From positions 1 to 51,711 of IMG/VR virus record IMGVR_UViG_3300045922_000428: DNA of 51,711 nt; one strand, written 5' to 3'. Positions 25,033-33,297 of this stretch are shown piece by piece. A program made the position numbers and the translations under genes. The first letter of the stretch is position 1, and each line of letters begins with the position of its first letter. A model generated the notes under the pieces. The model did no database searches. It was not told the origin of the DNA and saw only the letters and a program-made list of their open reading frames with translations. The stretch is from a virus.

Positions 25033-26453
25033 TGCCCCAGAAGATCCCCCTGTCAGGAGGTTCATATACAGCACGCTCGGTTATTTCCGACGCGCAGGCT
25101 TGCATCAACATGTTCCCAGAGAAGAACCAGCAGACTAGCGAGCTCCCGTTCGTCTATTACCCGACGCCGGGTCTTGTCAAGTTTGCCCAGGGACCTTTTG
25201 GAGCTGTTCGCGGATTGTACGAGGCGTCAAATAACAATGTCTATGCTGTAATTGACAACGGCTTCTACGAGCTGTCGTCGGGCGGCGCATTGACATTACG
25301 CGGAAACATCACGCCTGGCTCTAGTCCTGTTAGGTTTGTTGACAACACATTCGAAATTGTCATCTTTGACGGCACGTCCAACGGTTGGTACATGGATCTG
25401 ACTACCAACACATTTGCGGCCATCTCCGACCCTGCTTGGTACGGTTCCGTGGGTGGCGGTTACCTGGACTCGTTCATGGTGTTCAATCGTCCCGGCACGC
25501 GCGACTGGTACGCTACTGAGTCCAATCAATTTCTGCCGCTTAACCCGTTGTACTTTGCGCGTAAGACGGCGGCAGGCGATTTGTTGCGCACCGTCACAGT
25601 GCGTGATCGTTCTATCTTGCTGCTTGGTGAAAACAGCCTTGAATTCTGGTTCAACTCCGGTAACGAAAGTTTTCCGTTTGCCATCCAGGCGGGCGCGTTT
25701 GAAGACATCGGGATTGCGGCGCCTTATAGTCTAGCGCAATTTTCAGGCACGTCGTTCTGGCTTTCAAAGAACCTTGCCGGCGACTCTCTCGCGGTTTCGT
25801 GCACTGAGTATCGCGTGGATCGCGTGTCCAACTACGCCATCGAGGCCGAGTGGAAGACGTATACGACCGTTGAGGACGCTATTGGCTTCGTGTATCAGAG
25901 TGGCGGCCATGTATTCTATGTTTTGAATTTCCCAACTGCAAATCGCACATGGGTCTACGACGCACAAGAAAATCTTTGGCACCGACGCGCGTACTTAGAA
26001 AGTGATGGTACGTTCTCGCGCCACCGGGCAAATTGCCACGTGTATGCTTTTGGGCGCCAATTGGTGGGCGATTACCAGAATGGTGCCATTTACGACATGT
26101 CTGACTCTGCTTACACGGACGACGGCACGGCCATCAGACGAGTGCGAGGTTTTCCGACAATTTCAGCGGACCAGCGCCGTATTTCGTATCTGCGGTTTGC
26201 ACTTGAAATGGAGGTTGGTAGTGCGCCTCTCGGCGTGGTGCCAACTGTAGAAATGCGGTACAGCGACAACTACGGTCGGACGTGGTCCGATTATTTGCAT
26301 CAGTCGTTGGGAGAGACTGGAGAATTCAACAGGTCCGTGGTTTGGAATAGACTTGGACTTGGACGAAATCGCGTTTTTGAAGTATCGTGGTCGTTCAATG
26401 GGCCCACCGCGCTCAAGGGTGCATTTGTAGAAATGGAGGTGTCTGAAACATGA
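25032..26453 (+). CDS. Packaged-DNA stabilisation/tail nozzle protein, P22 gp10-like
   Basis: 473 aa from ATG 25032 (TGATG overlap; a GTG one codon earlier is possible). It starts PLSGGSYTARSVISDAQACINMFPE, the P22 gp10 type start, then has beta-propeller-like repeats with many aromatic residues and ends in a beta region with RYSDNYGRTWSDYLHQSLG. It extends the tail tube below the adaptor and holds the DNA in. Confidence 0.85.
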   Translation: MPQKIPLSGGSYTARSVISDAQACINMFPEKNQQTSELPFVYYPTPGLVKFAQGPFGAVRGLYEASNNNVYAVIDNGFYELSSGGALTLRGNITPGSSPVRFVDNTFEIVIFDGTSNGWYMDLTTNTFAAISDPAWYGSVGGGYLDSFMVFNRPGTRDWYATESNQFLPLNPLYFARKTAAGDLLRTVTVRDRSILLLGENSLEFWFNSGNESFPFAIQAGAFEDIGIAAPYSLAQFSGTSFWLSKNLAGDSLAVSCTEYRVDRVSNYAIEAEWKTYTTVEDAIGFVYQSGGHVFYVLNFPTANRTWVYDAQENLWHRRAYLESDGTFSRHRANCHVYAFGRQLVGDYQNGAIYDMSDSAYTDDGTAIRRVRGFPTISADQRRISYLRFALEMEVGSAPLGVVPTVEMRYSDNYGRTWSDYLHQSLGETGEFNRSVVWNRLGLGRNRVFEVSWSFNGPTALKGAFVEMEVSET

Positions 26454-27376
26454 GCACCTCACTGACAAACACGTTCAAGAACTCGTTTCCACTGGCAAAG
26501 CATCCGTTGGTGGACACCAGTGGATGCGTGACAGATCCGTGGCTGCGACTTATTCAGTCGTTGTGGAACCGCACTGGTAGTTACAATGGCTTCAACGGTC
26601 CGGGACTTGTTGACAACGTCAATTCAATTGTACTTTCTGATGTGACTAATCTTGACATGATAGCATTGGATGAAGTGCAGAATGTTCGGGATCCTTTTGT
26701 CGGGCTGCTCTCATCGAGTGAAGGCGTTCAGGATCCTTTTGTCGGGCTGTCCACGCCGAGTGAGTCCGATCCGTCAGCAATGCTTCCAGCAATCTCAGAA
26801 TTGCGCGAGCTTGGCTACGCAGCCGGATTCAACTATCCGTTGGTGTCGTGCAACGTTTCTGCAACTGGGGCGTTGGCAGCTGAAAATCGCATCTACCTTG
26901 TGCCTTTCTACGTTCGTGCCGCATCCGTGAGGTTCTCGTCATTCAGCGCACGCGTGGTGACCGGCGGCGCCGGATCTGCTGCCAAACTTGGCGTGTGGGC
27001 TACGTACCAAGGTCTTCCTTCTGGGCTTCCAATAGTTGCCGACAATACAGGCGTTGCCACCACTACTTCCGGCGCCATTGTCACGTTCGCAGCTGCTGCA
27101 ACGTTGACGCGAGGCTGGTACTACTACGGTGTCAAGGTGACAAGCGCCACGCGCCCAGTGTTTTTGAATATTCCAGGCACAGGTACGGAGGTCTCATCAC
27201 TTCACGGCGCGCCAACCGCATCGGCGGCTCTTGGGAACGGTGCCACAGTTCAAGCGGCTGGCTTGTTTGTTGATGACGCCTACGCCAACCCAATGCCAGA
27301 CTTAACTTCTGCGTCATTTTCCGCGTCTACGGGTGCGTCGCAAGGCGTCCCAATCATCTCCGCGCTTGTGGCATAA
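26450..27376 (+). CDS. Tail accessory protein with an internal duplication
   Basis: 308 aa, ATGA overlap with the nozzle gene. The N-terminus (SFPLAKHPLVDTSGCVTDPWLRLIQSLWNRTG) is of the kind found in small podoviral tail proteins with a Trp-containing helix. A 14-residue unit, [R/Q]DPFVGL-x-[S/T]-x-SE, is repeated twice in tandem at about residues 80-108. The C-terminal half is beta-rich and Ala/Thr-rich, fiber-like. Likely a tail or fiber connector. Confidence 0.65.
   Translation: MSTSLTNTFKNSFPLAKHPLVDTSGCVTDPWLRLIQSLWNRTGSYNGFNGPGLVDNVNSIVLSDVTNLDMIALDEVQNVRDPFVGLLSSSEGVQDPFVGLSTPSESDPSAMLPAISELRELGYAAGFNYPLVSCNVSATGALAAENRIYLVPFYVRAASVRFSSFSARVVTGGAGSAAKLGVWATYQGLPSGLPIVADNTGVATTTSGAIVTFAAAATLTRGWYYYGVKVTSATRPVFLNIPGTGTEVSSLHGAPTASAALGNGATVQAAGLFVDDAYANPMPDLTSASFSASTGASQGVPIISALVA
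26689..26749. repeat. In-frame tandem duplication with 42-bp period
   Basis: GGATCCTTTTGTCGGGCTG occurs at 26689-26707 and exactly again at 26731-26749. The flanks also match partly, so this is a recent-looking 14-codon duplication inside the tail accessory gene. Confidence 0.9.
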
Positions 27377-27387
27377 GGAGACCAGGC

Positions 27388-27723
27388 ATGGCATTCACAC
27401 CTCAACAACTGACGCCGACCCAAGCGGTGCCGACCACTGTTACGGCGGTTTATACGACACCCGCAGGTGCGCGTGCAATCATCCGTCAGGCCGTTTTGAC
27501 AAACGTCACAAACGGGCCGCACACAGTGACGATCCACGTGGTGCCTGCAGCTGGCAGCCCGACCACCGACAACATTATCACCTTTGAGCAACGTCTGGGG
27601 CCGGCCGAGACTCAGATTGTCCAACCTCTGCTCAACACCGTGTTGACTGGCGGCGTTACCGTTCAAGCCGTGGCTTCGTCAGCCGCCTCAGTCAACATCA
27701 CTTTGGGAGGATTGTTCGTGTAA
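27388..27723 (+). CDS. Small beta-sandwich virion protein
   Basis: 111 aa, ATG 27388 with AAGGAGA. Composed of Thr/Val-rich beta strands (TTVTAVYTTPAGARAIIRQAVLTN and on) ending VNITLGGLFV; resembles small decoration or tail-fiber accessory proteins. No catalytic residues. Its stop overlaps the next ATG (TAATG). Confidence 0.65.
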   Translation: MAFTPQQLTPTQAVPTTVTAVYTTPAGARAIIRQAVLTNVTNGPHTVTIHVVPAAGSPTTDNIITFEQRLGPAETQIVQPLLNTVLTGGVTVQAVASSAASVNITLGGLFV

Positions 27724-28211
27724 TGGCGGACGTCGGTTGCGCAGTTTCGAGGAAGATCAGGCCGGACCAAGTTTCGGTTGAGCTTGAACCATTTTCAAAC
27801 GCCTACGCTGACATCTGCAAAATCATGCACTACCATTGGTTGGAAGTGGCTAAGGATCTTGTGACTGAATTGGACCTTGACCACAGGTTCTTTGCCGCGA
27901 TGGATCGTGCTGGCAAGTTGGTGCTGGTAACGGCGCGCCACGGCAAGACACTGGTCGGCTACATCTTATTTTGCATCTTTAGGCCGCCGCACTATAATAT
28001 CATCGTGGCGGCTGACGATGCTCACTACTTGTTGCCTCGATATCGGACGCTCCCACTTTTTACGCGAATGGTTCGTTGCGGCGAGGCGGCGTTGAAGTCA
28101 AAAGGTGTACAGGTCGTGCGCTTTCACACAAAGACCAAGGTTGATCGCACCAAGGTCTTCAAGCATCTTGGTTACGAGCCCGAGGAAATCCTCGTGCAGC
28201 GGAGGATCTGA
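27723..28211 (+). CDS. GNAT-family N-acetyltransferase (putative)
   Basis: 162 aa. The strand-helix order fits GNAT: LVLVTARHGKTLVGYILFCIF (beta4 region), HYLLPRYR.LPLFTRMVRCGEAALKSKGV (the acetyl-CoA loop and helix 3 region, without a canonical Q/RxxGxG/A) and a final KVFKHLGYEPEEILVQRRI, the F...GY/F end typical of the fold. Genes like this are often found beside ejection proteins in podoviruses. Substrate unknown. Confidence 0.65.
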   Translation: MADVGCAVSRKIRPDQVSVELEPFSNAYADICKIMHYHWLEVAKDLVTELDLDHRFFAAMDRAGKLVLVTARHGKTLVGYILFCIFRPPHYNIIVAADDAHYLLPRYRTLPLFTRMVRCGEAALKSKGVQVVRFHTKTKVDRTKVFKHLGYEPEEILVQRRI

Positions 28212-28213
28212 AC

Positions 28214-29077
28214 ATGGCGTTTTCCGCAGTCGGCGCGCTGGGGGCAGCTACAGGACTGGCGTCTTCTCTGATTGGTGCGCGTGCGTCCAGGCGCGCCGCT
28301 AATCAGCAAGTTGCCGCTACACAAGAGGCCACGGCGGTTACGCAAAGAGAATTGGACCGCATTCGTGAAGACCTTGCCCCGTATCGTGGCATTGGTTTGC
28401 AGGGCGCGCAGGCGCTGCCGTGGTTGTTGAACCTTCAAGGCGACCCAAGATATTCTGCGCTTGGCGCTGGCGGTGAAGTGTACGGTCCTGATCTCGCCTA
28501 CCAGTATTTTCAACCCACAATGGCGCAGCTGCAGCAGACGCCTGGCTACCAATTTGCTCTCAATGAAGGCCTCCGAGCCGTCATAAACAATGCAGCGGCC
28601 CGCGGCCTGGCAGGTTCTGGCGCGCAGGCGCGCGGCATGATGCAGTTTGCAACCGGCCTGGCATCCAACACCTACCAGCAGCAACTTGGCAACCACATGG
28701 CGCAGTTTGGCACAGATCTGAATGCCAGGCTTAGTCAAAACGCGCAGCGGTTCGGTCAGCAGGTGGCCAATGACACCAACCTTTACAACCGGCTTATGGG
28801 CGTGGCAGGTCTTGGCCAGAATTCGGCAGCGTTGTCGGCAAATCTTGGCATGGCAGGCGCTGGACAGATCGGCTCCAACCTGATTGGTGGCGGTAACGCG
28901 GCGGCCTCCGGTGCCATCGGGAGTGCCAACGCGATCGCAGGCGGCCTCAACGCGATTGCAGGTGCAGCCCAACAGTCGCTGGTCTTGAACAGGCTTCTCG
29001 GCAACACCACATCTGGGTTTAACAACCCGCTGGCGTCATCCGGTGTAACGGATCCCAGCACGATTTCTCGGAGATAA
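28214..29077 (+). CDS. Ejection/DNA-transfer protein (P22 gp7-like)
   Basis: 287 aa, ATG 28214. It has a hydrophobic Gly/Ala N-terminus (SAVGALGAATGLASSLIG), then a coiled region and the motif QTPGYQFALNEGLRAVINNAAARG...GSGAQARGMMQ, which is characteristic of podoviral DNA-transfer proteins. A Gly/Ala-rich second half can insert in membranes. It probably leaves the virion at infection to help form the DNA conduit through the envelope. Confidence 0.75.
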   Translation: MAFSAVGALGAATGLASSLIGARASRRAANQQVAATQEATAVTQRELDRIREDLAPYRGIGLQGAQALPWLLNLQGDPRYSALGAGGEVYGPDLAYQYFQPTMAQLQQTPGYQFALNEGLRAVINNAAARGLAGSGAQARGMMQFATGLASNTYQQQLGNHMAQFGTDLNARLSQNAQRFGQQVANDTNLYNRLMGVAGLGQNSAALSANLGMAGAGQIGSNLIGGGNAAASGAIGSANAIAGGLNAIAGAAQQSLVLNRLLGNTTSGFNNPLASSGVTDPSTISRR

Positions 29078-29083
29078 GCCACT

Positions 29084-30781
29084 ATGTCAGGCACAGGTGT
29101 CGATCCGCGTATTGCGTTGGGATTCCAACAATCCCAAAACAATATGCTGCAGAACTTCATGCAGGCTGGTCAGGTAATCAGCGCTCTGAGCCAGGCCCAG
29201 GCCAACAACGAAATGTTGCAGGCGCGCCGTCAAATTGGCGCGGCCCTGCAAAACTCCATCGACCCCGTGACGGGTCAGCTCGACACACAAGCCTTCATGG
29301 GCGCAATTTCCAGAAACCCCATGGCTGGTTTCTTGGCACCTGAGGCTTTGGCACAGGCCCGCGCGGCACAGTTAGGCCAGCTGCAGGTGCAACAAAATCA
29401 AGCAGCACTTGGGATGAGACGTCTCGACAACTTGAGCCAGGTGCTTACCGGGTTGCTTGAAAATCCACAACTTACACGAGCCCAGGTCGTGGCGGCTGTG
29501 GGACGTGTCCTAGCACTGCCAGAGGCCGAACGACCGTTTTCCGCGCAGACCGCCGCGGCGTTCCTGGGAGACTTGCCAGAGGATCCGCGCGCCATCAGGC
29601 AAAAACTGATGGAGGTAGCCGGCTCGGTCAGAGAAAATCAGCTGAGGCTGCTTGACTTCCTGCCGCGTCCGCACGCTATCAACCTTGGTGGAAACGTGGG
29701 GATGATAGACCTCAACCCGCGCACGGCGCCGGGTCTTCCGGGATCTCGGCTGGAAATCACACCGACGCCAGGAGAACTCAACGAACCCCGTACCTTCATC
29801 GGCCCCAGCGGCGAGCCGCGTCAGGGAAGAGCAGCGGACGTGTTTCCAATGACGGGCGGTATGGGGTCACCGGCCCCAGGCCCTGGTCAGGTGGTCCCGG
29901 GCACAGGTCAGACGACCCCAGGCACTGGTCAGACCACGCCGCCCGGTCAAACCGGAGCCGTTCAGCCGCCTGGTGCCCAAAGTCCGGGCAGGCAGATTGG
30001 AAGCGGACGTTATCCCAGCCCAGACATCAACCCACCGGGCTCCACCGCGAGACCGCCCACGACTGTGCCGCCTCAAGCACCGGGAGGGGTCGCGATCGGA
30101 CTTCCGCCTGGTCGCCAGGAAGCAATGGAGATGGAAGGTCAGCGTTCAGCGCAATATTCTTCCGATCTTGCTTCCCGAGCTCGTTTTGCACCAGAAAACA
30201 TTGCAAATCTTCAACAGATGCGGGGTCTGCTTCGCCAGGTGACAACTGGTGGCCCGGTGCCCAGCATCATGAGGCGTGTAGTCACGGCACTGAACGCGAT
30301 GCTTCCTGAAAATATGCGCATTGCGTCCGACGGCATCGCGTACCAAGAAGAGTTTGTCAAGCTTGCCGAACGTTTGGCTCAACAGCAGCGACTTGCTTTT
30401 GCGGGCGCGTCGCAGGCCTCTAACATGGAACTTGAGTCCGCACGAATAGCCAGCCCGAATGAAGGGATTTCCAATCTGGGCAACGACCGCATCATCGCAC
30501 ACTTGCTTGGAAACGAGCAAGCGATCCTTGTGCGAAATCGTGCGTGGCAGCAGTGGCGCAACGTAAACGGGGCTGAGTCTTTCATGCAGTTTGAGGCTGC
30601 GTTTGACAGAGACTTTGACCCCCGTGTATTCCATTCTATGTTCATGTCGCCGCAAGACCGTGCTAGGATGGTGAGGGACATGACGCCGGGTGATCGACGG
30701 CGTTTCGAGAACGCGGTGCGGGCGGCCATTCGTAATGGCTGGGTGACGCGTCAGGATCTTGGACTTGGAGAGCGCCAATGA
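29084..30781 (+). CDS. Internal virion/ejection protein with Pro-Gly linker
   Basis: 565 aa, ATG 29084. The N-terminal half is Gln/Ala-rich helix; residues about 260-345 form a Pro/Gly/Thr linker with repeated PGTGQTTP units; the C-terminus is helical again (LAERLAQQQRLAFAGASQASNMELESARIA). Two helical domains with a flexible link suit a protein passing through a narrow tail. By order it corresponds to P22 gp20 or T7 gp15; sequence proof is lacking. Confidence 0.65.
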   Translation: MSGTGVDPRIALGFQQSQNNMLQNFMQAGQVISALSQAQANNEMLQARRQIGAALQNSIDPVTGQLDTQAFMGAISRNPMAGFLAPEALAQARAAQLGQLQVQQNQAALGMRRLDNLSQVLTGLLENPQLTRAQVVAAVGRVLALPEAERPFSAQTAAAFLGDLPEDPRAIRQKLMEVAGSVRENQLRLLDFLPRPHAINLGGNVGMIDLNPRTAPGLPGSRLEITPTPGELNEPRTFIGPSGEPRQGRAADVFPMTGGMGSPAPGPGQVVPGTGQTTPGTGQTTPPGQTGAVQPPGAQSPGRQIGSGRYPSPDINPPGSTARPPTTVPPQAPGGVAIGLPPGRQEAMEMEGQRSAQYSSDLASRARFAPENIANLQQMRGLLRQVTTGGPVPSIMRRVVTALNAMLPENMRIASDGIAYQEEFVKLAERLAQQQRLAFAGASQASNMELESARIASPNEGISNLGNDRIIAHLLGNEQAILVRNRAWQQWRNVNGAESFMQFEAAFDRDFDPRVFHSMFMSPQDRARMVRDMTPGDRRRFENAVRAAIRNGWVTRQDLGLGERQ

Positions 30782-33297
30782 CACGTGAACAGTTGGACGC
30801 ACTTTACTCTGAGGCCGGAAGGCGCTACAACGTCGATCCCAGGCTTCTTCGCGCTATTGCCGTGGTGGAGAGCGGCGAGCGTGCCGATGCGCTGGGCCCG
30901 CCGGTGCTAGTGAACGGCCAGACTGTGCGTGCCGTCGGGTTGATGCAGATCATCCCGTCGACGGCCAGAGCACTCGGCATCGATCCGCAAGATCCGCGTC
31001 AGTCTGTGTTCGGCGCTGCCCGTCTGATGTCCATGAACCTTGACCAAGCTCAAGGCGACGTAGAAGAGGCACTCCGCCTTTACTACGCGGGCCCCAGCAT
31101 GAGGAACCGTGGTCCGCGTACCGCAGCGTATCCCGGCCAAGTTGCTCGGGTCTATGTGAGTCTTCCCCCGTATTCCCCCCAACAGGCGGCTGCTCCTGCG
31201 ACGGGTGACGAAGATATTTTTGATGCACTGGCCGGCAGGTCTGACGCAGCCGCCCGCAGCAACGTTGTCACGCCGTCTGAGGATATTCTGCGTGAAATGG
31301 CTCAGGAAAGTGATGACGAAGAGCTGTTCAATGAACTGGTCCGCCCCAACGCCAACGTAATTCCTGAAAATCGTGTGGAGACGATGCCCCGCACACGCGT
31401 CGGGGCCGGTTCCAGGTTTGCCAGGGGACTTGAGCGTGGTATTCGGGACCTTGTGGACAAGCCTGCGGAGATATTGGCTGGCGCACTTTCTCCGTACATG
31501 GGCGGGCCGAGTCGAAGTGAAGTGGCCGCTGGCAATCGACAAGCTCGTGAAGCGTTCGACAACGAGATGCGAGGTTCTGGCTTTGCCACAGCGGGTCGCA
31601 TTACTGGGAATGTCGCAAGCGTACTGGGACCGATGGGCGTAGCTGCAGGCGTCGGTCGGGCAGCCTCTAGCCTGGTTCCGGGGTCCGCCGGGAGATTTCT
31701 TCAGGGATCGTCTGGCGCAGGACCTCTTGTCGGCGGTCTTGCCTCCAGGACTGCCCAGCGCGCGACCGGGGGCGCGGCATCCGGGGCGGTTGGTGGTGCG
31801 CTCTTGGCAGATCCCACAAAGGACATCAGAGACGAGGTCGGTTTGGGCGCGGCGATCGGAGCCGGTGTTTCCACAACGTTGGGACCACTTGCGGCGTCAG
31901 CCTATCGCGGCATCCGAAACACGTTTGGCGGATTCCCGTCACGCAACACCGCAGATGTTGCTGCACAGGCGATGCGGATGGGCATACCTGTGTACGGGCC
32001 GCAAATTACGACAAGCCCACCGATCCGGTACTTGGACAGCCACCTGAGAGACGTGATGTTCAGCGGCCACCAGGCGCGGACTGCTGGTGGTCGGGAGGCA
32101 TTCACCAGGGCCGTTGCTAGGTTGATCGGCGAACCAATGGCAATGCGCCTTGATGCGGACGTTCGTCGTGCTGCCAACCAACGCATCTCTAATGTGTTTC
32201 AGAATGTGGCGCGTGGTCGCTCTATCAATTTTGATGCTCAGGCTCAGGCTCGACTTGCACAGATCGAGAACGACATTCTCTCCACACCGATGGACTCCGG
32301 CGTACAGCGGGCTATGGCCAGGTTGATTGAAAATATTCGCAACGCCGGGGCTTCTGGCACCATGTCTGGCGAGGCGTATCTGGGTTTGACGCGATATGGC
32401 ACACCACTAGGACGCTCCATACGAAGCAACGACGTCAACATTTCATTTTATGCTCGTCAGCTTCGCGAAATGTTGGACGACATGTTGGAGCGCTCGGCGC
32501 CTGACGCCGCTGCAGAGCTTCGGCAAGCCCGTCAGCAATTCAGATACATGGTCAACCTCGTGTCCCCGTCCACAAAAGGCACACGTGAAGGTACCATCGA
32601 AGGAATCGTGGACCCCCTTATTTTTGCGCGCAACGCCTACCGCATGGATCCCAGACTTGCCAATATGCCTGTAGGCCAGAACCCGGTGGCCGACCTGGCG
32701 CGAGCGGGTCTGATGTTTGCGCAACCACCAAACTCTGGAACGGCGGCACGAATTGCAGCAACTACCGGTGGCTTCTTGGGGCTGCCCGGCTTGGGAACGG
32801 CGGCTGCCGGCCTTGCGTTTGGCTCTCCACAGGCTGTTGAGCTGGGCGTTGCGGGAGCCGTTGGTGGAGGCCTGGCTGCCAACCTGATGAGCCGGATCCT
32901 GGCCAGTGACGCCTATCGCAATTATATGTTGGCAGGCGCTCGACGCAATTCTCCATACGCCAATACACCAAGCCCGCCCAACTTGAATAACTTGGCCACC
33001 GCGGCTGGTATTTCTTCAACAGGCCAGGATTTCAGTATTCCCAACCCGCTGTCAGGAGCCGCCGTAGCGGCTTCGCCGGTACAGTTGGATGCCTTGCCGG
33101 AAGCATCGTCGACAAGTCCTGGAGCCGTGCAAGTCGGTGACACGTTCTACATACTCAATCGTGACGACAACGGTGTCTATTTCTGGCAGCCGACTTTGCG
33201 CCCACCCGGGTTTGGCACGCCCGGCCCAGGAGGTGAGCTGCCGCCACATTACGTGGCGCCAAATGTGATTGAAATCACTCGTGCGAGGCCGCGATGA
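30778..33297 (+). CDS. Ejection protein with N-terminal lytic transglycosylase domain
   Basis: 839 aa, ATGA overlap. Residues about 5-125 are a soluble lytic transglycosylase/goose-lysozyme fold: AIAVVESGE (catalytic Glu), VGLMQIIPSTARALG, and LRLYYAGP. The rest is long Gly/Ala-rich helical sequence with a few hydrophobic segments and a C-terminal GDTFYILNRDDNGVYFWQP segment. It resembles T7 gp16 in logic: it cuts peptidoglycan locally at infection while the rest joins the channel. It may be the only muralytic enzyme here. Confidence 0.8.
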   Translation: MTREQLDALYSEAGRRYNVDPRLLRAIAVVESGERADALGPPVLVNGQTVRAVGLMQIIPSTARALGIDPQDPRQSVFGAARLMSMNLDQAQGDVEEALRLYYAGPSMRNRGPRTAAYPGQVARVYVSLPPYSPQQAAAPATGDEDIFDALAGRSDAAARSNVVTPSEDILREMAQESDDEELFNELVRPNANVIPENRVETMPRTRVGAGSRFARGLERGIRDLVDKPAEILAGALSPYMGGPSRSEVAAGNRQAREAFDNEMRGSGFATAGRITGNVASVLGPMGVAAGVGRAASSLVPGSAGRFLQGSSGAGPLVGGLASRTAQRATGGAASGAVGGALLADPTKDIRDEVGLGAAIGAGVSTTLGPLAASAYRGIRNTFGGFPSRNTADVAAQAMRMGIPVYGPQITTSPPIRYLDSHLRDVMFSGHQARTAGGREAFTRAVARLIGEPMAMRLDADVRRAANQRISNVFQNVARGRSINFDAQAQARLAQIENDILSTPMDSGVQRAMARLIENIRNAGASGTMSGEAYLGLTRYGTPLGRSIRSNDVNISFYARQLREMLDDMLERSAPDAAAELRQARQQFRYMVNLVSPSTKGTREGTIEGIVDPLIFARNAYRMDPRLANMPVGQNPVADLARAGLMFAQPPNSGTAARIAATTGGFLGLPGLGTAAAGLAFGSPQAVELGVAGAVGGGLAANLMSRILASDAYRNYMLAGARRNSPYANTPSPPNLNNLATAAGISSTGQDFSIPNPLSGAAVAASPVQLDALPEASSTSPGAVQVGDTFYILNRDDNGVYFWQPTLRPPGFGTPGPGGELPPHYVAPNVIEITRARPR

